Below are positions 1-6,530 of a stretch of DNA of 8,603 bases, piece by piece. Source of the DNA: Gammaproteobacteria bacterium (GTDB taxonomy: Bacteria > Pseudomonadota > Gammaproteobacteria > GRL18); NCBI GenBank assembly GCA_030632625.1, contig DAOVUK010000105.1:1-8603 (forward strand), written 5' to 3'. The notes under the pieces are model-generated. The model was not told the DNA's origin, searched no databases, and saw nothing but the letters and a program-made list of their open reading frames with translations. How positions within the stretch are numbered: the first letter of the stretch is position 1; each line of letters begins with the position of its first letter. Both the position numbers and the translations under genes were made by a program.

Positions 1-651
<651 letters not shown>

Positions 652-659
652 CTAAGTTA

Positions 660-1853
660 TTATGTTAAAGAAGTCAACTCAGCAAGCTGCCACTCACCCG
701 AGTCATTAGTCAATATATGAGAACAAGCCATTGCCTGTGCATTTGAACTGGAATTTGCCAATTCACAAATAACCCGTTTACCCTGCTGACGTAACTTTGC
801 AACTATCGTCATCAATTGCGGATCCCGGACTGCAGGTGCAAAAATTGATTCCGCTGGTTTCATTGGCTCTGATTGATTGCCAATTGAGACCAGGTAAGCT
901 AAGTCCGTACTAAAACCAGTTGCAGCTCTGGCACGTCCAAAAGTTTCACCAATCCCGTCATAACGACCTCCCTGAGCAATTTCCTGGCCATGTCCAGGTA
1001 AATAAGCAGCAAAAACAACACCTGTATGATAGTTGTAACCACGTAATTCAGACAGGTCGAAATAGAGATTTTGTCCAGGTACTCTGGCCAGCAGCCCTTG
1101 AGCAATGGCCTCCAGATTATCCAGTTCTTTGTGAACCTCATCACCGCTTAGAATATGACGCGCCTTATCAATAACAGATATATCACCATTAAGATCAACT
1201 AAAGCTAAAAACTGCTGTTTTTGTTCATCATTGATCGACAATGCAGACAGGTATGCCGATAATTCGGTCACTGCTTTTCGCTGCAGAGAATCGAATAAGG
1301 TTTCTTCTTCACGTTGGCTCAATTCGGCCTGTTTGGCCAGACTACGGAAAATGCCCACATGGCCTAAATCAATATGGAAATCTTCAAGCCCAACTGATTT
1401 CAAAGTCTCTATCATTAATAATAAAACTTCAATATCACTATCAGGACCACTATGTCCATACAGTTCAATACCAACCTGCAGAGGACTGCGTGATTGGCTA
1501 AAACCTTCCAGTCGGGTTTTTAAAATCTGACCAATGTAGCAAAAGCGTGATGGTTGTTCAGTCTTGATATGGTGAGCGTCAATTCGGGCAATCTGAGGCG
1601 TCATATCAGCACGTACACCCAGAAGTTTCCCTGAAATCTGATCAGTCAGGGTAAAGGTCATTAATTGTAAATCATGTCCGGTCCCTGTCAGTAACGAGTC
1701 CAGAAAGTCAATCATTGGCGGTTCGACCAGATCGTATCCCCATGTTTGATATAAATCCAGTAAAGCACGACGCTGTAATTCAATTGCTGCTGCTTGTGGT
1801 GATAAAACTTCCTGAATACCTTCAGGCAATAACCAGCGATCTTTATTTAACAT
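660..1853 (-). CDS. hisZ: ATP phosphoribosyltransferase regulatory subunit HisZ
   Basis: HisZ is a catalytically dead paralogue of histidyl-tRNA synthetase. It forms a complex with the short form of HisG and makes it active and histidine-sensitive in the first step of histidine synthesis. The 397-residue length fits the family. Visible synthetase-core remnants are DRWLLPEGIQEVLSP (5-19), the motif-2-like GVRADMTPQIAR (79-90), FCYIGQIL (104-111), SPLQVGIELYG (123-133), RGYNYHTGVVF (271-281) and QGGRYDGIGETFGR (294-307). The last block runs into ATGFSTDLAYL, without the motif-3 arginine pattern expected of a working HisRS. There is no anticodon-binding domain; instead a short C-terminal segment (about 335-397) ends in the GEWQLAEL-type tail I associate with HisZ. 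The start matches the family N-terminus, although no good Shine-Dalgarno precedes it. It sits between the DUF2065 gene and purA. A short-form hisG should exist elsewhere in the genome. A true hisS is unlikely given the missing domain. Confidence 0.95.
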   Translation of the reverse strand: MLNKDRWLLPEGIQEVLSPQAAAIELQRRALLDLYQTWGYDLVEPPMIDFLDSLLTGTGHDLQLMTFTLTDQISGKLLGVRADMTPQIARIDAHHIKTEQPSRFCYIGQILKTRLEGFSQSRSPLQVGIELYGHSGPDSDIEVLLLMIETLKSVGLEDFHIDLGHVGIFRSLAKQAELSQREEETLFDSLQRKAVTELSAYLSALSINDEQKQQFLALVDLNGDISVIDKARHILSGDEVHKELDNLEAIAQGLLARVPGQNLYFDLSELRGYNYHTGVVFAAYLPGHGQEIAQGGRYDGIGETFGRARAATGFSTDLAYLVSIGNQSEPMKPAESIFAPAVRDPQLMTIVAKLRQQGKRVICELANSSSNAQAMACSHILTNDSGEWQLAELTSLT

Positions 1854-1935
1854 ATTAAGCTGTAGTATCTCATTTCAGCTCTACTGAGCTTGTAAATATG
1901 TGGGCTTATAAACATATGGGATTTTAAAAATAGCA

Positions 1936-2124
1936 CTAATGCTTTAACACATAAATAACAATTGCACCGATGACCATACTCATGATCCCGGTCCAGCGCA
2001 ATTGTTGTTCAGTCATTTGCGAAGCATTGAGCATCATCTGCTTAAACAGTTTTGGATTCAGTATCGGCAGTAAACCTTCCAATACCAACATCAAAGCACC
2101 TGCAATTAGGATTTCATGCCACAT
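1936..2124 (-). CDS. DUF2065 (YjeT-type) small inner-membrane protein
   Basis: A 62-residue hydrophobic protein with two predicted membrane segments, roughly residues 4-22 (ILIAGALMLVLEGLLPIL) and 42-59 (TGIMSMVIGAIVIYVLK). A short polar loop containing NPKLFKQMM and QLRWTG joins them. The LVLEGLLPxLxP pattern and the position between hflC and purA match the DUF2065 family, to which E. coli YjeT belongs. Its function is not known to me. I chose the ATG at 2122-2124, giving MWHEIL, which resembles family N-termini. An in-frame TTG two codons upstream (2128-2130) would add two residues and has a better-spaced GGA six bases before it. Both starts lie directly against the T-tract of a strong hairpin that also contains that GGA, so translation initiation here is unusual. 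The stop is TAG, 82 bp before hisZ. Confidence 0.85.
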   Translation of the reverse strand: MWHEILIAGALMLVLEGLLPILNPKLFKQMMLNASQMTEQQLRWTGIMSMVIGAIVIYVLKH

Positions 2125-2128
2125 AAAC

Positions 2129-2163
2129 AAAAAAAATCCGGATTTTTACCAAATCCGGATTTT
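2129..2163 (-). terminator. Intrinsic terminator-like hairpin after hflC
   Basis: The 12-bp self-complementary unit AAATCCGGATTT occurs twice, at 2134-2145 and 2151-2162, separated by five bases. Together the copies can form a 13-bp stem (2133-2145 with 2151-2163) with a five-base loop. On the minus strand the stem runs into eight consecutive T residues (2136-2129), as in a Rho-independent terminator. It lies 68 bases after the hflC stop and is the likely end of the hflKC transcript, possibly with readthrough. The T-tract ends at the start of the DUF2065 gene. Each unit is itself a palindrome, so other pairings are possible. Confidence 0.7.
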
Positions 2164-2231
2164 ATACTATTTTCCTTATAGATTGTACTAATTTATGCAG
2201 TAAAACATCTTAAGCACGTCTCTACACTAAA

Positions 2232-3095
2232 TTACTGCCTACCCTGATTGTTTTTAAAGTAATTAAAGAAATCAGAATCCGGCTCAATAACCATAATATC
2301 TGAAGCACTGCCAAAGGTATTTTGATAGGCATTCAAACTACGGTAAAAAGTAAAAAACCCCTTATTCTTTCCATAGGCTACAGCATAAATATCAGCTGCC
2401 TTAGCATCACCTTCGCCTCGAATCTGCTCCGCCTCTTTAAAGGCATCGGCTTTAAGTATAGTCACCTGACGATCAGCTTCTGCAGTAATTCTAGCAGCGC
2501 TTTCATTACCCTGTGCTCTTAGCTCCTTGGCAATCCGGGTTCTTTCTGTTTCCATACGACGGAAAATTTTATCACTGACTTTAGGTGGAAATTCAATACG
2601 CTTGATGCGCACATCAACAATACGCACACCAAAGTTTTTAACACTCTTATTAGCAGATTTATTGATATCATCCATGATTATATGACGCTCACCGGAAATG
2701 ACTTCAAACATATTGCGTCGACCAAACTCATTACGCAGGCCTTCTTTAACAATGGTAGAAATACGTTCCTGTGCAATATCCATATCACCACGCATGGAGA
2801 CATAAAAAGCTTCTACATCTTCAATTTTCCATTGAATAAAAGAATCAACCACCAGGATTTTCTTTTCTTCGGTCAAATAATCTTCCGGTTTAGCATCAAA
2901 TGTCTGAATACGATTATCAAACTTACGCACATTATTCACAAATGGAATCTTAACATGCAGTCCAGGCTGATAATCCGAACGTTCAATTTTACCCCATTTG
3001 AATAAAATAGCGGATTCGATTTCAGATACGGTAAACAATGAAGCTGAACCAATGATCCCTAGTATCAGTACTGCTATGGCAATTAATAGTTTCAT
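2232..3095 (-). CDS. hflC: HflC, SPFH/prohibitin-family partner of HflK
   Basis: HflC assembles with HflK into a large inner-membrane complex facing the periplasm that surrounds and modulates the FtsH protease. At 287 residues it is close to the usual HflC length. One N-terminal membrane anchor (about residues 3-22) is followed directly by FTVSEIESAILFKWGK, the start of the SPFH (band 7) domain, which extends to about residue 190. Recognisable blocks are LVVDSFIQWKI (81-91), RNEFGRR (121-127) and GVRIVDVRIKRIEFPP (156-171). A charged helical segment follows (METERTRIAKELRAQGNESA onward, 181-240) ending in GEGDAKAADIYAVAYGKN, then a short aromatic tail. The ATG follows the hflK TAA immediately with no spacer, and the Shine-Dalgarno (AGGGAGAG) lies inside the last hflK codons, so translation is probably coupled and the two proteins are made together. 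Nothing is truncated. Confidence 0.97.
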   Translation of the reverse strand: MKLLIAIAVLILGIIGSASLFTVSEIESAILFKWGKIERSDYQPGLHVKIPFVNNVRKFDNRIQTFDAKPEDYLTEEKKILVVDSFIQWKIEDVEAFYVSMRGDMDIAQERISTIVKEGLRNEFGRRNMFEVISGERHIIMDDINKSANKSVKNFGVRIVDVRIKRIEFPPKVSDKIFRRMETERTRIAKELRAQGNESAARITAEADRQVTILKADAFKEAEQIRGEGDAKAADIYAVAYGKNKGFFTFYRSLNAYQNTFGSASDIMVIEPDSDFFNYFKNNQGRQ

Positions 3096-4319
3096 TTAAC
3101 GTCTCTCCCTGATAGATGGTCTGGCACGAGAACTGTCAGAACTGTTGGTACTGAATTTGGAAGAACGATAGTCAGACTGCTGATTACCCTTTTGATAATT
3201 CCCGGTTTCACCTGCTTCACCCATACTGCCTGACGGCATATTAATTGAGCCTCGCATCATTTTGTCTAAAGGTAAATACAGCAGGTTATTACTGCCCTTG
3301 GTATCAATCAAGACTTTGCTGGTTTTGCTATAGACGTATTCCATGGCATCCAGATAGAGCCGGTCACGAGTCACTTCAGGCGCTTTTTCATATTCGGTCA
3401 GAACACTTAAAAAGCGTGAGGTTTCACCCTCTGCTTCTGCAGTGACACGGCCATTGTAAGCCTGTGCACCGGCAACCTGCCGTGCAGCAGCACCACGCGC
3501 TTTAGGAATCACATCATTACTATAAGCCTGGGCTTCATTGATATAACGCTCTTTATCTTCCCGTGCCGCATTAACATCTTCAAATGCATCCTGCACCTGA
3601 AGCGGTGCTTTAGCACTTTGCAGAGTGAATCGAGTGATCAGTAAACCTGCTTTATAGCGATCCAGGATTTCCTGAGCCAGAACACCAATTTTAGCAGCAA
3701 TTTGACTACGTCCTTCGGTCAAAATAAAATCCATTATGTTTTTACCAACAATCTCACGTACGGCACTTTCTGAAACCTGTCGTAAAACCAGTCCCGGATC
3801 ACGTACATTAAAGAGGAAGTGTTCAGCATCACTGACTTTGTATTGCACTGCTACTTTAATCTCAACAATATTCTCATCCTTGGTCAGCATATGAGCTTCA
3901 TGCTGATTAGCGCCAATACTCAGGCTTCGCGAAGCACTGACATCAACTATCTGATAGCTTTGAATGCCGGGTGCATACCACTGAAGACCAGCATCTACCG
4001 TCTTGTAAGCCTCGCCAAACTGGAGCACTACTGCTTTTTTACCTTGATCAACGGTAAAAATGCCAGATAAAGCCCACAGACCAATAGCAATAACAGCAAC
4101 AATAACAAACAGATAAGTGGGGGGAGGATTATTGCCAAAACGATTGCCACCGGAGCCAGAGTCTCCAGAGCCGCCTTTTTTGACTCCGCCAAATAATTTA
4201 GCAATTTTATCATTGAGGTTTTTTATAACTTCATCCAGATCAGGGGGGCCCTGATCATTGTTATTTTTATTGCCCCAGGGATCATTGTTTTTTGGACCGC
4301 CAGGTTCATTCCAGGCCAT
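3096..4319 (-). CDS. hflK: HflK, SPFH/prohibitin-family partner of HflC
   Basis: HflK is the larger half of the HflKC complex that modulates FtsH-dependent proteolysis at the inner membrane. The 407-residue protein has a cytoplasmic N-terminus rich in Gly, Asn and Pro (MAWNEPGG at the start, as in E. coli HflK). It continues with an acidic helix DLDEVIKNLNDKIAKLFGG (27-45), a Gly/Ser linker and one membrane segment (about 69-87). The SPFH domain follows (about 88-250), with LTKDENIVEIKVAVQY (145-160) and NVRDP (171-175). Next come the coiled stretch AFEDVNAAREDKERYINEAQ (245-264) and PKARGAAARQV. The last 50 or so residues are low-complexity, Ser/Gly/Asn-rich and probably disordered, ending in a basic RERR. 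A GGAG Shine-Dalgarno seven bases before the ATG supports the start. hflX ends 138 bp upstream, and a candidate promoter lies in that gap, so hflKC may be expressed separately as well as from upstream. Confidence 0.97.
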   Translation of the reverse strand: MAWNEPGGPKNNDPWGNKNNNDQGPPDLDEVIKNLNDKIAKLFGGVKKGGSGDSGSGGNRFGNNPPPTYLFVIVAVIAIGLWALSGIFTVDQGKKAVVLQFGEAYKTVDAGLQWYAPGIQSYQIVDVSASRSLSIGANQHEAHMLTKDENIVEIKVAVQYKVSDAEHFLFNVRDPGLVLRQVSESAVREIVGKNIMDFILTEGRSQIAAKIGVLAQEILDRYKAGLLITRFTLQSAKAPLQVQDAFEDVNAAREDKERYINEAQAYSNDVIPKARGAAARQVAGAQAYNGRVTAEAEGETSRFLSVLTEYEKAPEVTRDRLYLDAMEYVYSKTSKVLIDTKGSNNLLYLPLDKMMRGSINMPSGSMGEAGETGNYQKGNQQSDYRSSKFSTNSSDSSRARPSIRERR

Positions 4320-4353
4320 TTAATACTCCAGTTTCGTTTAAAATCCTGTTACC

Positions 4354-4381
4354 AGGATAAACATGATTAAAATTTTGTAAA
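4354..4381 (-). promoter_or_regulatory. Candidate sigma-70-type promoter for hflKC
   Basis: On the minus strand TTTACA (complement of 4376-4381, five of six matches to TTGACA) is followed after 16 bases by TATCCT (complement of 4354-4359, four of six matches to TATAAT). Transcription would begin near 4347 and give a leader of about 30 bases before the hflK ATG. The -10 box overlaps a 6-bp inverted repeat (4343-4348 with 4353-4358, ATCCTG/CAGGAT, minus-strand loop GTAA). That hairpin could instead act as a weak attenuator on transcripts arriving from hflX. This is judged by eye only. Confidence 0.35.
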
Positions 4382-4397
4382 ATATGCTCATATGAAG

Positions 4398-4425
4398 CTA
4401 TCTTACACTGACTATCTTACACTGA
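4398..4425. repeat. Perfect 14-bp tandem duplication between hflX and hflK
   Basis: CTATCTTACACTGA at 4398-4411 is repeated without change or spacer at 4412-4425. On the transcribed strand this reads TCAGTGTAAGATAG twice. It lies in the hflX-hflK gap, upstream of the candidate hflKC promoter. An 11-bp direct repeat (ATTAAAATTTT at 4366-4376 and 4440-4450) flanks it. It may be a recent slippage duplication or a pair of regulator sites 14 bp apart; the sequence alone does not decide. Confidence 0.85.
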
Positions 4426-4457
4426 ATAGTTACCAATAAATTAAAATTTTATCGGAC

Positions 4458-5834
4458 TCATTCTGCAGTGTCTACCATTTTTTTGTCGCTAAGCAAATCA
4501 CTGAAACCCGATTTTTTCAGTAAATTGTCAAAATCTCTTGACGTTGTTTCTATAGAGACCAGCCAGTCTCCTGCTTCATTGTACGTTTCTTCCAGGATAT
4601 CAACCTGATCATATAAAATAGCACGCCACTGGCCTGCCTTAGCTGGCACTTTCAAGTATTTTTGTACGCGATCTTTACTGAAAAAATCAGCAATACTTTG
4701 CAGCAGCAAATCCATACCGCTATTATCCATTGCAGACAACCAGACCCGTAATATATTGCCTGAATTATCCCGTTCAATGCGTGGCTGCTGATTTTTAAGC
4801 AAATCTACTTTGTTATAAACAAGCAGTTGCGGCGTTTCCTCTGCACCTACCTGCTGCAGCACTGAATTAACTTCGGCAATATGTTTATCACGATTCTCAG
4901 TATGAGCATCAATAACATGCAGTAATAAATCGGCTTCACGTGTTTCCAACAGGGTTGCATGAAAAGCTTCAACTAGATCATGGGGGAGATCACTGATAAA
5001 ACCAACCGTATCAGCCAAAACCATTGAAAGATTCTTTGGTAATTCAACACGACGCAAAGTTGGATCAAGTGTCGCAAACAGCTGATCAGCCGTATAAACA
5101 CTTGATTTTGTTAATTGATTGAAGAGTGTTGATTTACCTGCATTGGTATAACCAACCAGTGACACTGTGGGCAATTCAGCTCTTTGACGGGAACGACGAC
5201 TCTGTTCACGCTGTTTACGGACTTTCTCAAGGCGTTTATTCAGTTGTTTAATGCGCATCCCTAATAAACGACGATCGGTTTCTAACTGTGTTTCACCCGG
5301 CCCGCGCAGACCAATACCACCCTTTTGCCTTTCAAGGTGAGTCCATCCCCTAACCAGACGGGTAGTCATATGACTTAATTGAGCCAGTTCTACCTGTAAT
5401 TTACCTTCATGGGAGCGTGCTCTTTGCGCAAAGATATCCAGAATCAGCCCTGTTCTATCAAGAACCCGGCACTGCAGCATGATTTCAAGGTTTCGCTCTT
5501 GTGCGGGTGAGAGCTGATGATTAACCAGAACCAGATCAGCCTGATATAACTCAACGGCCTCTTTAACTTCCTGGGCCTTACCGGTGCCAATAAAGTATTT
5601 CGCTTCGGGCTTAACACGTTTACCTTTAATAAAAGACAAGGGTTCAGCGCCAGCAGACAACACCAGATCGTAAAACTCACTTTGAGCTTCATCTCGCAGG
5701 CTGGCTGCATTTTGCAAAGTGCCTTCACTGCTGAAAGTCGAGCTTTTTGCAATCACAGAAGTGTGATTCACCGCTGGCAAGTCAATATGAACCAGTAAGG
5801 CTCGCTCTCCAGTTCCTACGGGACGATCAAACAA
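4458..5834 (-). CDS. hflX: Ribosome-associated GTPase HflX
   Basis: HflX is a translation-factor-class GTPase that binds stalled or heat-damaged 70S ribosomes and splits them. The 458 residues contain the HflX N-terminal domain (about 45-130, with KYFIGTGKAQEV at 79-90 and LSPAQERNLE). A long basic helical region follows (LDRTGLILDIFAQRARSHEG from 125, the GGIGLRGPGETQLETDRR signature at 172-189, then an Arg/Lys/Gln-rich helix to 220). The G domain has P-loop GYTNAGKST (228-236), FATLDPT (253-259), DTVGF (275-279), NKVD (341-344) and the SA of G5 (367-368), then a C-terminal domain to 458. The start is TTG at 5832-5834: it gives MFDRP, matching the MFDR start of E. coli HflX, and an in-frame TAA stands three codons upstream with no ATG between. 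Compared with E. coli (from memory) there is an insertion of about 25 residues near 21-46. hfq ends 26 bp upstream, so the two are very probably co-transcribed. Confidence 0.97.
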   Translation of the reverse strand: MFDRPVGTGERALLVHIDLPAVNHTSVIAKSSTFSSEGTLQNAASLRDEAQSEFYDLVLSAGAEPLSFIKGKRVKPEAKYFIGTGKAQEVKEAVELYQADLVLVNHQLSPAQERNLEIMLQCRVLDRTGLILDIFAQRARSHEGKLQVELAQLSHMTTRLVRGWTHLERQKGGIGLRGPGETQLETDRRLLGMRIKQLNKRLEKVRKQREQSRRSRQRAELPTVSLVGYTNAGKSTLFNQLTKSSVYTADQLFATLDPTLRRVELPKNLSMVLADTVGFISDLPHDLVEAFHATLLETREADLLLHVIDAHTENRDKHIAEVNSVLQQVGAEETPQLLVYNKVDLLKNQQPRIERDNSGNILRVWLSAMDNSGMDLLLQSIADFFSKDRVQKYLKVPAKAGQWRAILYDQVDILEETYNEAGDWLVSIETTSRDFDNLLKKSGFSDLLSDKKMVDTAE

Positions 5835-5860
5835 CGATACTTACCATTATATTGCACAGA

Positions 5861-6109
5861 TTATGAGTTATTACCCGAGGATGATGTCTCTTCAGTGACC
5901 AGTTTAATATTTCTTGAAGGAACAATAGTCGAGATAGCATGTTTGTAAACCATCTGGCTTACAGCATTTTTTAATAAAATCACAAATTGGTCAAACGATT
6001 CGACCTGTCCCTGCAGTTTGATGCCATTAACGAGATAAATTGAAACGGGAACCCGCTCTTTTCTCAAAACGTTCAAATAAGGGTCTTGTAGTGCTTGCCC
6101 TTTACTCAT
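5861..6109 (-). CDS. hfq: RNA chaperone Hfq
   Basis: Hfq is the hexameric Sm-like protein that pairs small RNAs with mRNAs and affects RNA stability and translation. The 82 residues begin [14 protein letters not shown]8 and D9 of the proximal RNA-binding face are present, as is the basic rim patch RKER (16-19). The Sm1 core [20 protein letters not shown] and the Sm2 block [12 protein letters not shown] (55-66, with the YKH motif) are intact. The tail after residue 66 is short (16 residues, [11 protein letters not shown] at the end), acidic/serine-rich, and lacks the long extension of E. coli Hfq. The ATG has a strong AGGAG eight bases upstream (complement of 6118-6122). The 421-bp gap before it probably holds its promoter, and hflX follows 26 bp downstream. 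A possible 20-codon leader ORF overlaps the start codon. Confidence 0.98.
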   Translation of the reverse strand: MSKGQALQDPYLNVLRKERVPVSIYLVNGIKLQGQVESFDQFVILLKNAVSQMVYKHAISTIVPSRNIKLVTEETSSSGNNS

Positions 6110-6168
6110 TTTAACTTCTCCTGATTATAATTTTTAGTATTATTTTCTTTAATGCAAACCACCCTCAT
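6106..6168 (-). other. Possible 20-codon leader ORF overlapping the hfq start
   Basis: An ATG at 6166-6168 opens a frame [20 protein letters not shown]. Its TGA stop shares bases with the hfq ATG (an ATGA overlap). The hfq Shine-Dalgarno lies inside this frame, so ribosomes finishing it would end on the hfq start. Against it, I see no Shine-Dalgarno before its ATG, and short open frames arise easily in A-rich DNA. It is recorded as a possibility, not a gene. Confidence 0.2.
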
Positions 6169-6288
6169 GCAAAAGGACTATGATTTTATAGTAATTACAA
6201 AACTTTGTATATAAGTAAATTACCACAAATCAATAAAGCAAGTATTCCTCCTGCAAAATCACCTTTTGACCAAATTTTAACAATAAGA

Positions 6289-6304
6289 GTCAATATTTAT
6301 TGAC
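6289..6304. repeat. 16-bp dyad GTCAATA-TT-TATTGAC upstream of hfq
   Basis: GTCAATA (6289-6295) and TATTGAC (6298-6304) are exact inverted repeats around a two-base centre. A further TTGAC half lies at 6266-6270. The spacing is that of a dimeric regulator site, but I cannot name a regulator; it is not an FNR/CRP box, whose half-sites point the other way. The distance to hfq (about 180 bp) suits an upstream operator or activator site. Confidence 0.5.
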
Positions 6305-6391
6305 CGGAACCGCTATTTACATTCCTAAAAAAACACAAAGCTATGTAAAAGAAGTCATTAATATAGGTATCGCAGATATTTTATATTGATT

Positions 6392-6450
6392 AAAAAAAAA
6401 ATATATAGCGATATAATATAGCCAGACAAGGGTAAACCCCTAGCCTTGCC
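6392..6450 (-). terminator. Weak candidate terminator after miaA
   Basis: On the minus strand, 80 bases after the miaA stop, GGCAAGG and CCTTGTC (complements of 6444-6450 and 6425-6431) can pair over 7 bp with one G-U wobble and a 12-base loop. A run of ten T residues (6401-6392) follows, but 23 bases further on, after only a 5-bp AT hairpin (6402-6406 with 6411-6415). The distance makes this a poor Rho-independent terminator, so it may give only partial termination between miaA and hfq. Confidence 0.25.
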
Positions 6451-6530
6451 CAATTAACCACAAGGTAATACCAGATAAACAGTCTAACATGCACTTATGC
6501 TTACGTTATGTGACTTTTTACACCTTGAAG

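Larger units (their letters stand above)
6110..6530 (-). promoter_or_regulatory. AT-rich 421-bp hfq-miaA intergenic region (probable hfq control region)
   Basis: No protein-coding gene is recognisable here on either strand. On the minus strand the best hfq -10 candidate is TATAAA (complement of 6185-6190), which would start a leader of about 70 bases; no good -35 stands 16-18 bp upstream. The leader is A-rich. Other contents are a TACAAA/TTTGTA dyad (6196-6209), an isolated AGGAGG (complement of 6247-6252) leading only to a three-codon TTG frame, a GTCAATA/TATTGAC dyad (6289-6304), a T10 tract (6392-6401) and a G/C-rich inverted repeat (6425-6450). Two copies of ATGCAAA lie 15 bp apart (6152-6158 and 6167-6173). 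In E. coli, hfq is driven by several promoters, some inside miaA, so the real promoters may lie elsewhere. Confidence 0.4.

Noticed and set aside
899..1144. 81-codon minus-strand frame inside hisZ
   Set aside because: It is another frame of the same strand as hisZ, with no family resemblance.
920..1530. Several plus-strand open frames of about 80-100 codons (920-1174, 1231-1530, 1241-1501)
   Set aside because: They lie antisense to hisZ, which has full family conservation; they have no recognisable domains and look like shadow frames.
2322..4070. Plus-strand frames opposite hflC and hflK (e.g. 2322-2522, 2682-3005, 3819-4070)
   Set aside because: They are antisense to well-conserved genes and have no domain or ribosome site; shadow frames.
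4028..4213. Minus-strand 61-codon frame with a leucine/isoleucine-rich stretch that looks like a membrane peptide
   Set aside because: It is the shifted frame of the hflK linker and membrane segment, where such composition arises from the coding sequence of HflK itself.
6124..6129. TATAAT (minus strand) just before hfq as its -10 box
   Set aside because: Transcription would begin at about 6117, inside the Shine-Dalgarno, leaving no usable ribosome site.
6386..6417. Possible plus-strand promoter TTGATT...TATAAT in the hfq-miaA gap that could make an antisense or small RNA
   Set aside because: The spacer is 20 bp, the region is almost pure A/T so boxes arise by chance, and no terminator or conserved RNA structure follows.
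6466..6498. Minus-strand frame starting at ATG near 6490 (MLDCLSGITLWLIGQG)
   Set aside because: Only 16 codons, no Shine-Dalgarno, no recognisable similarity; chance open frame.
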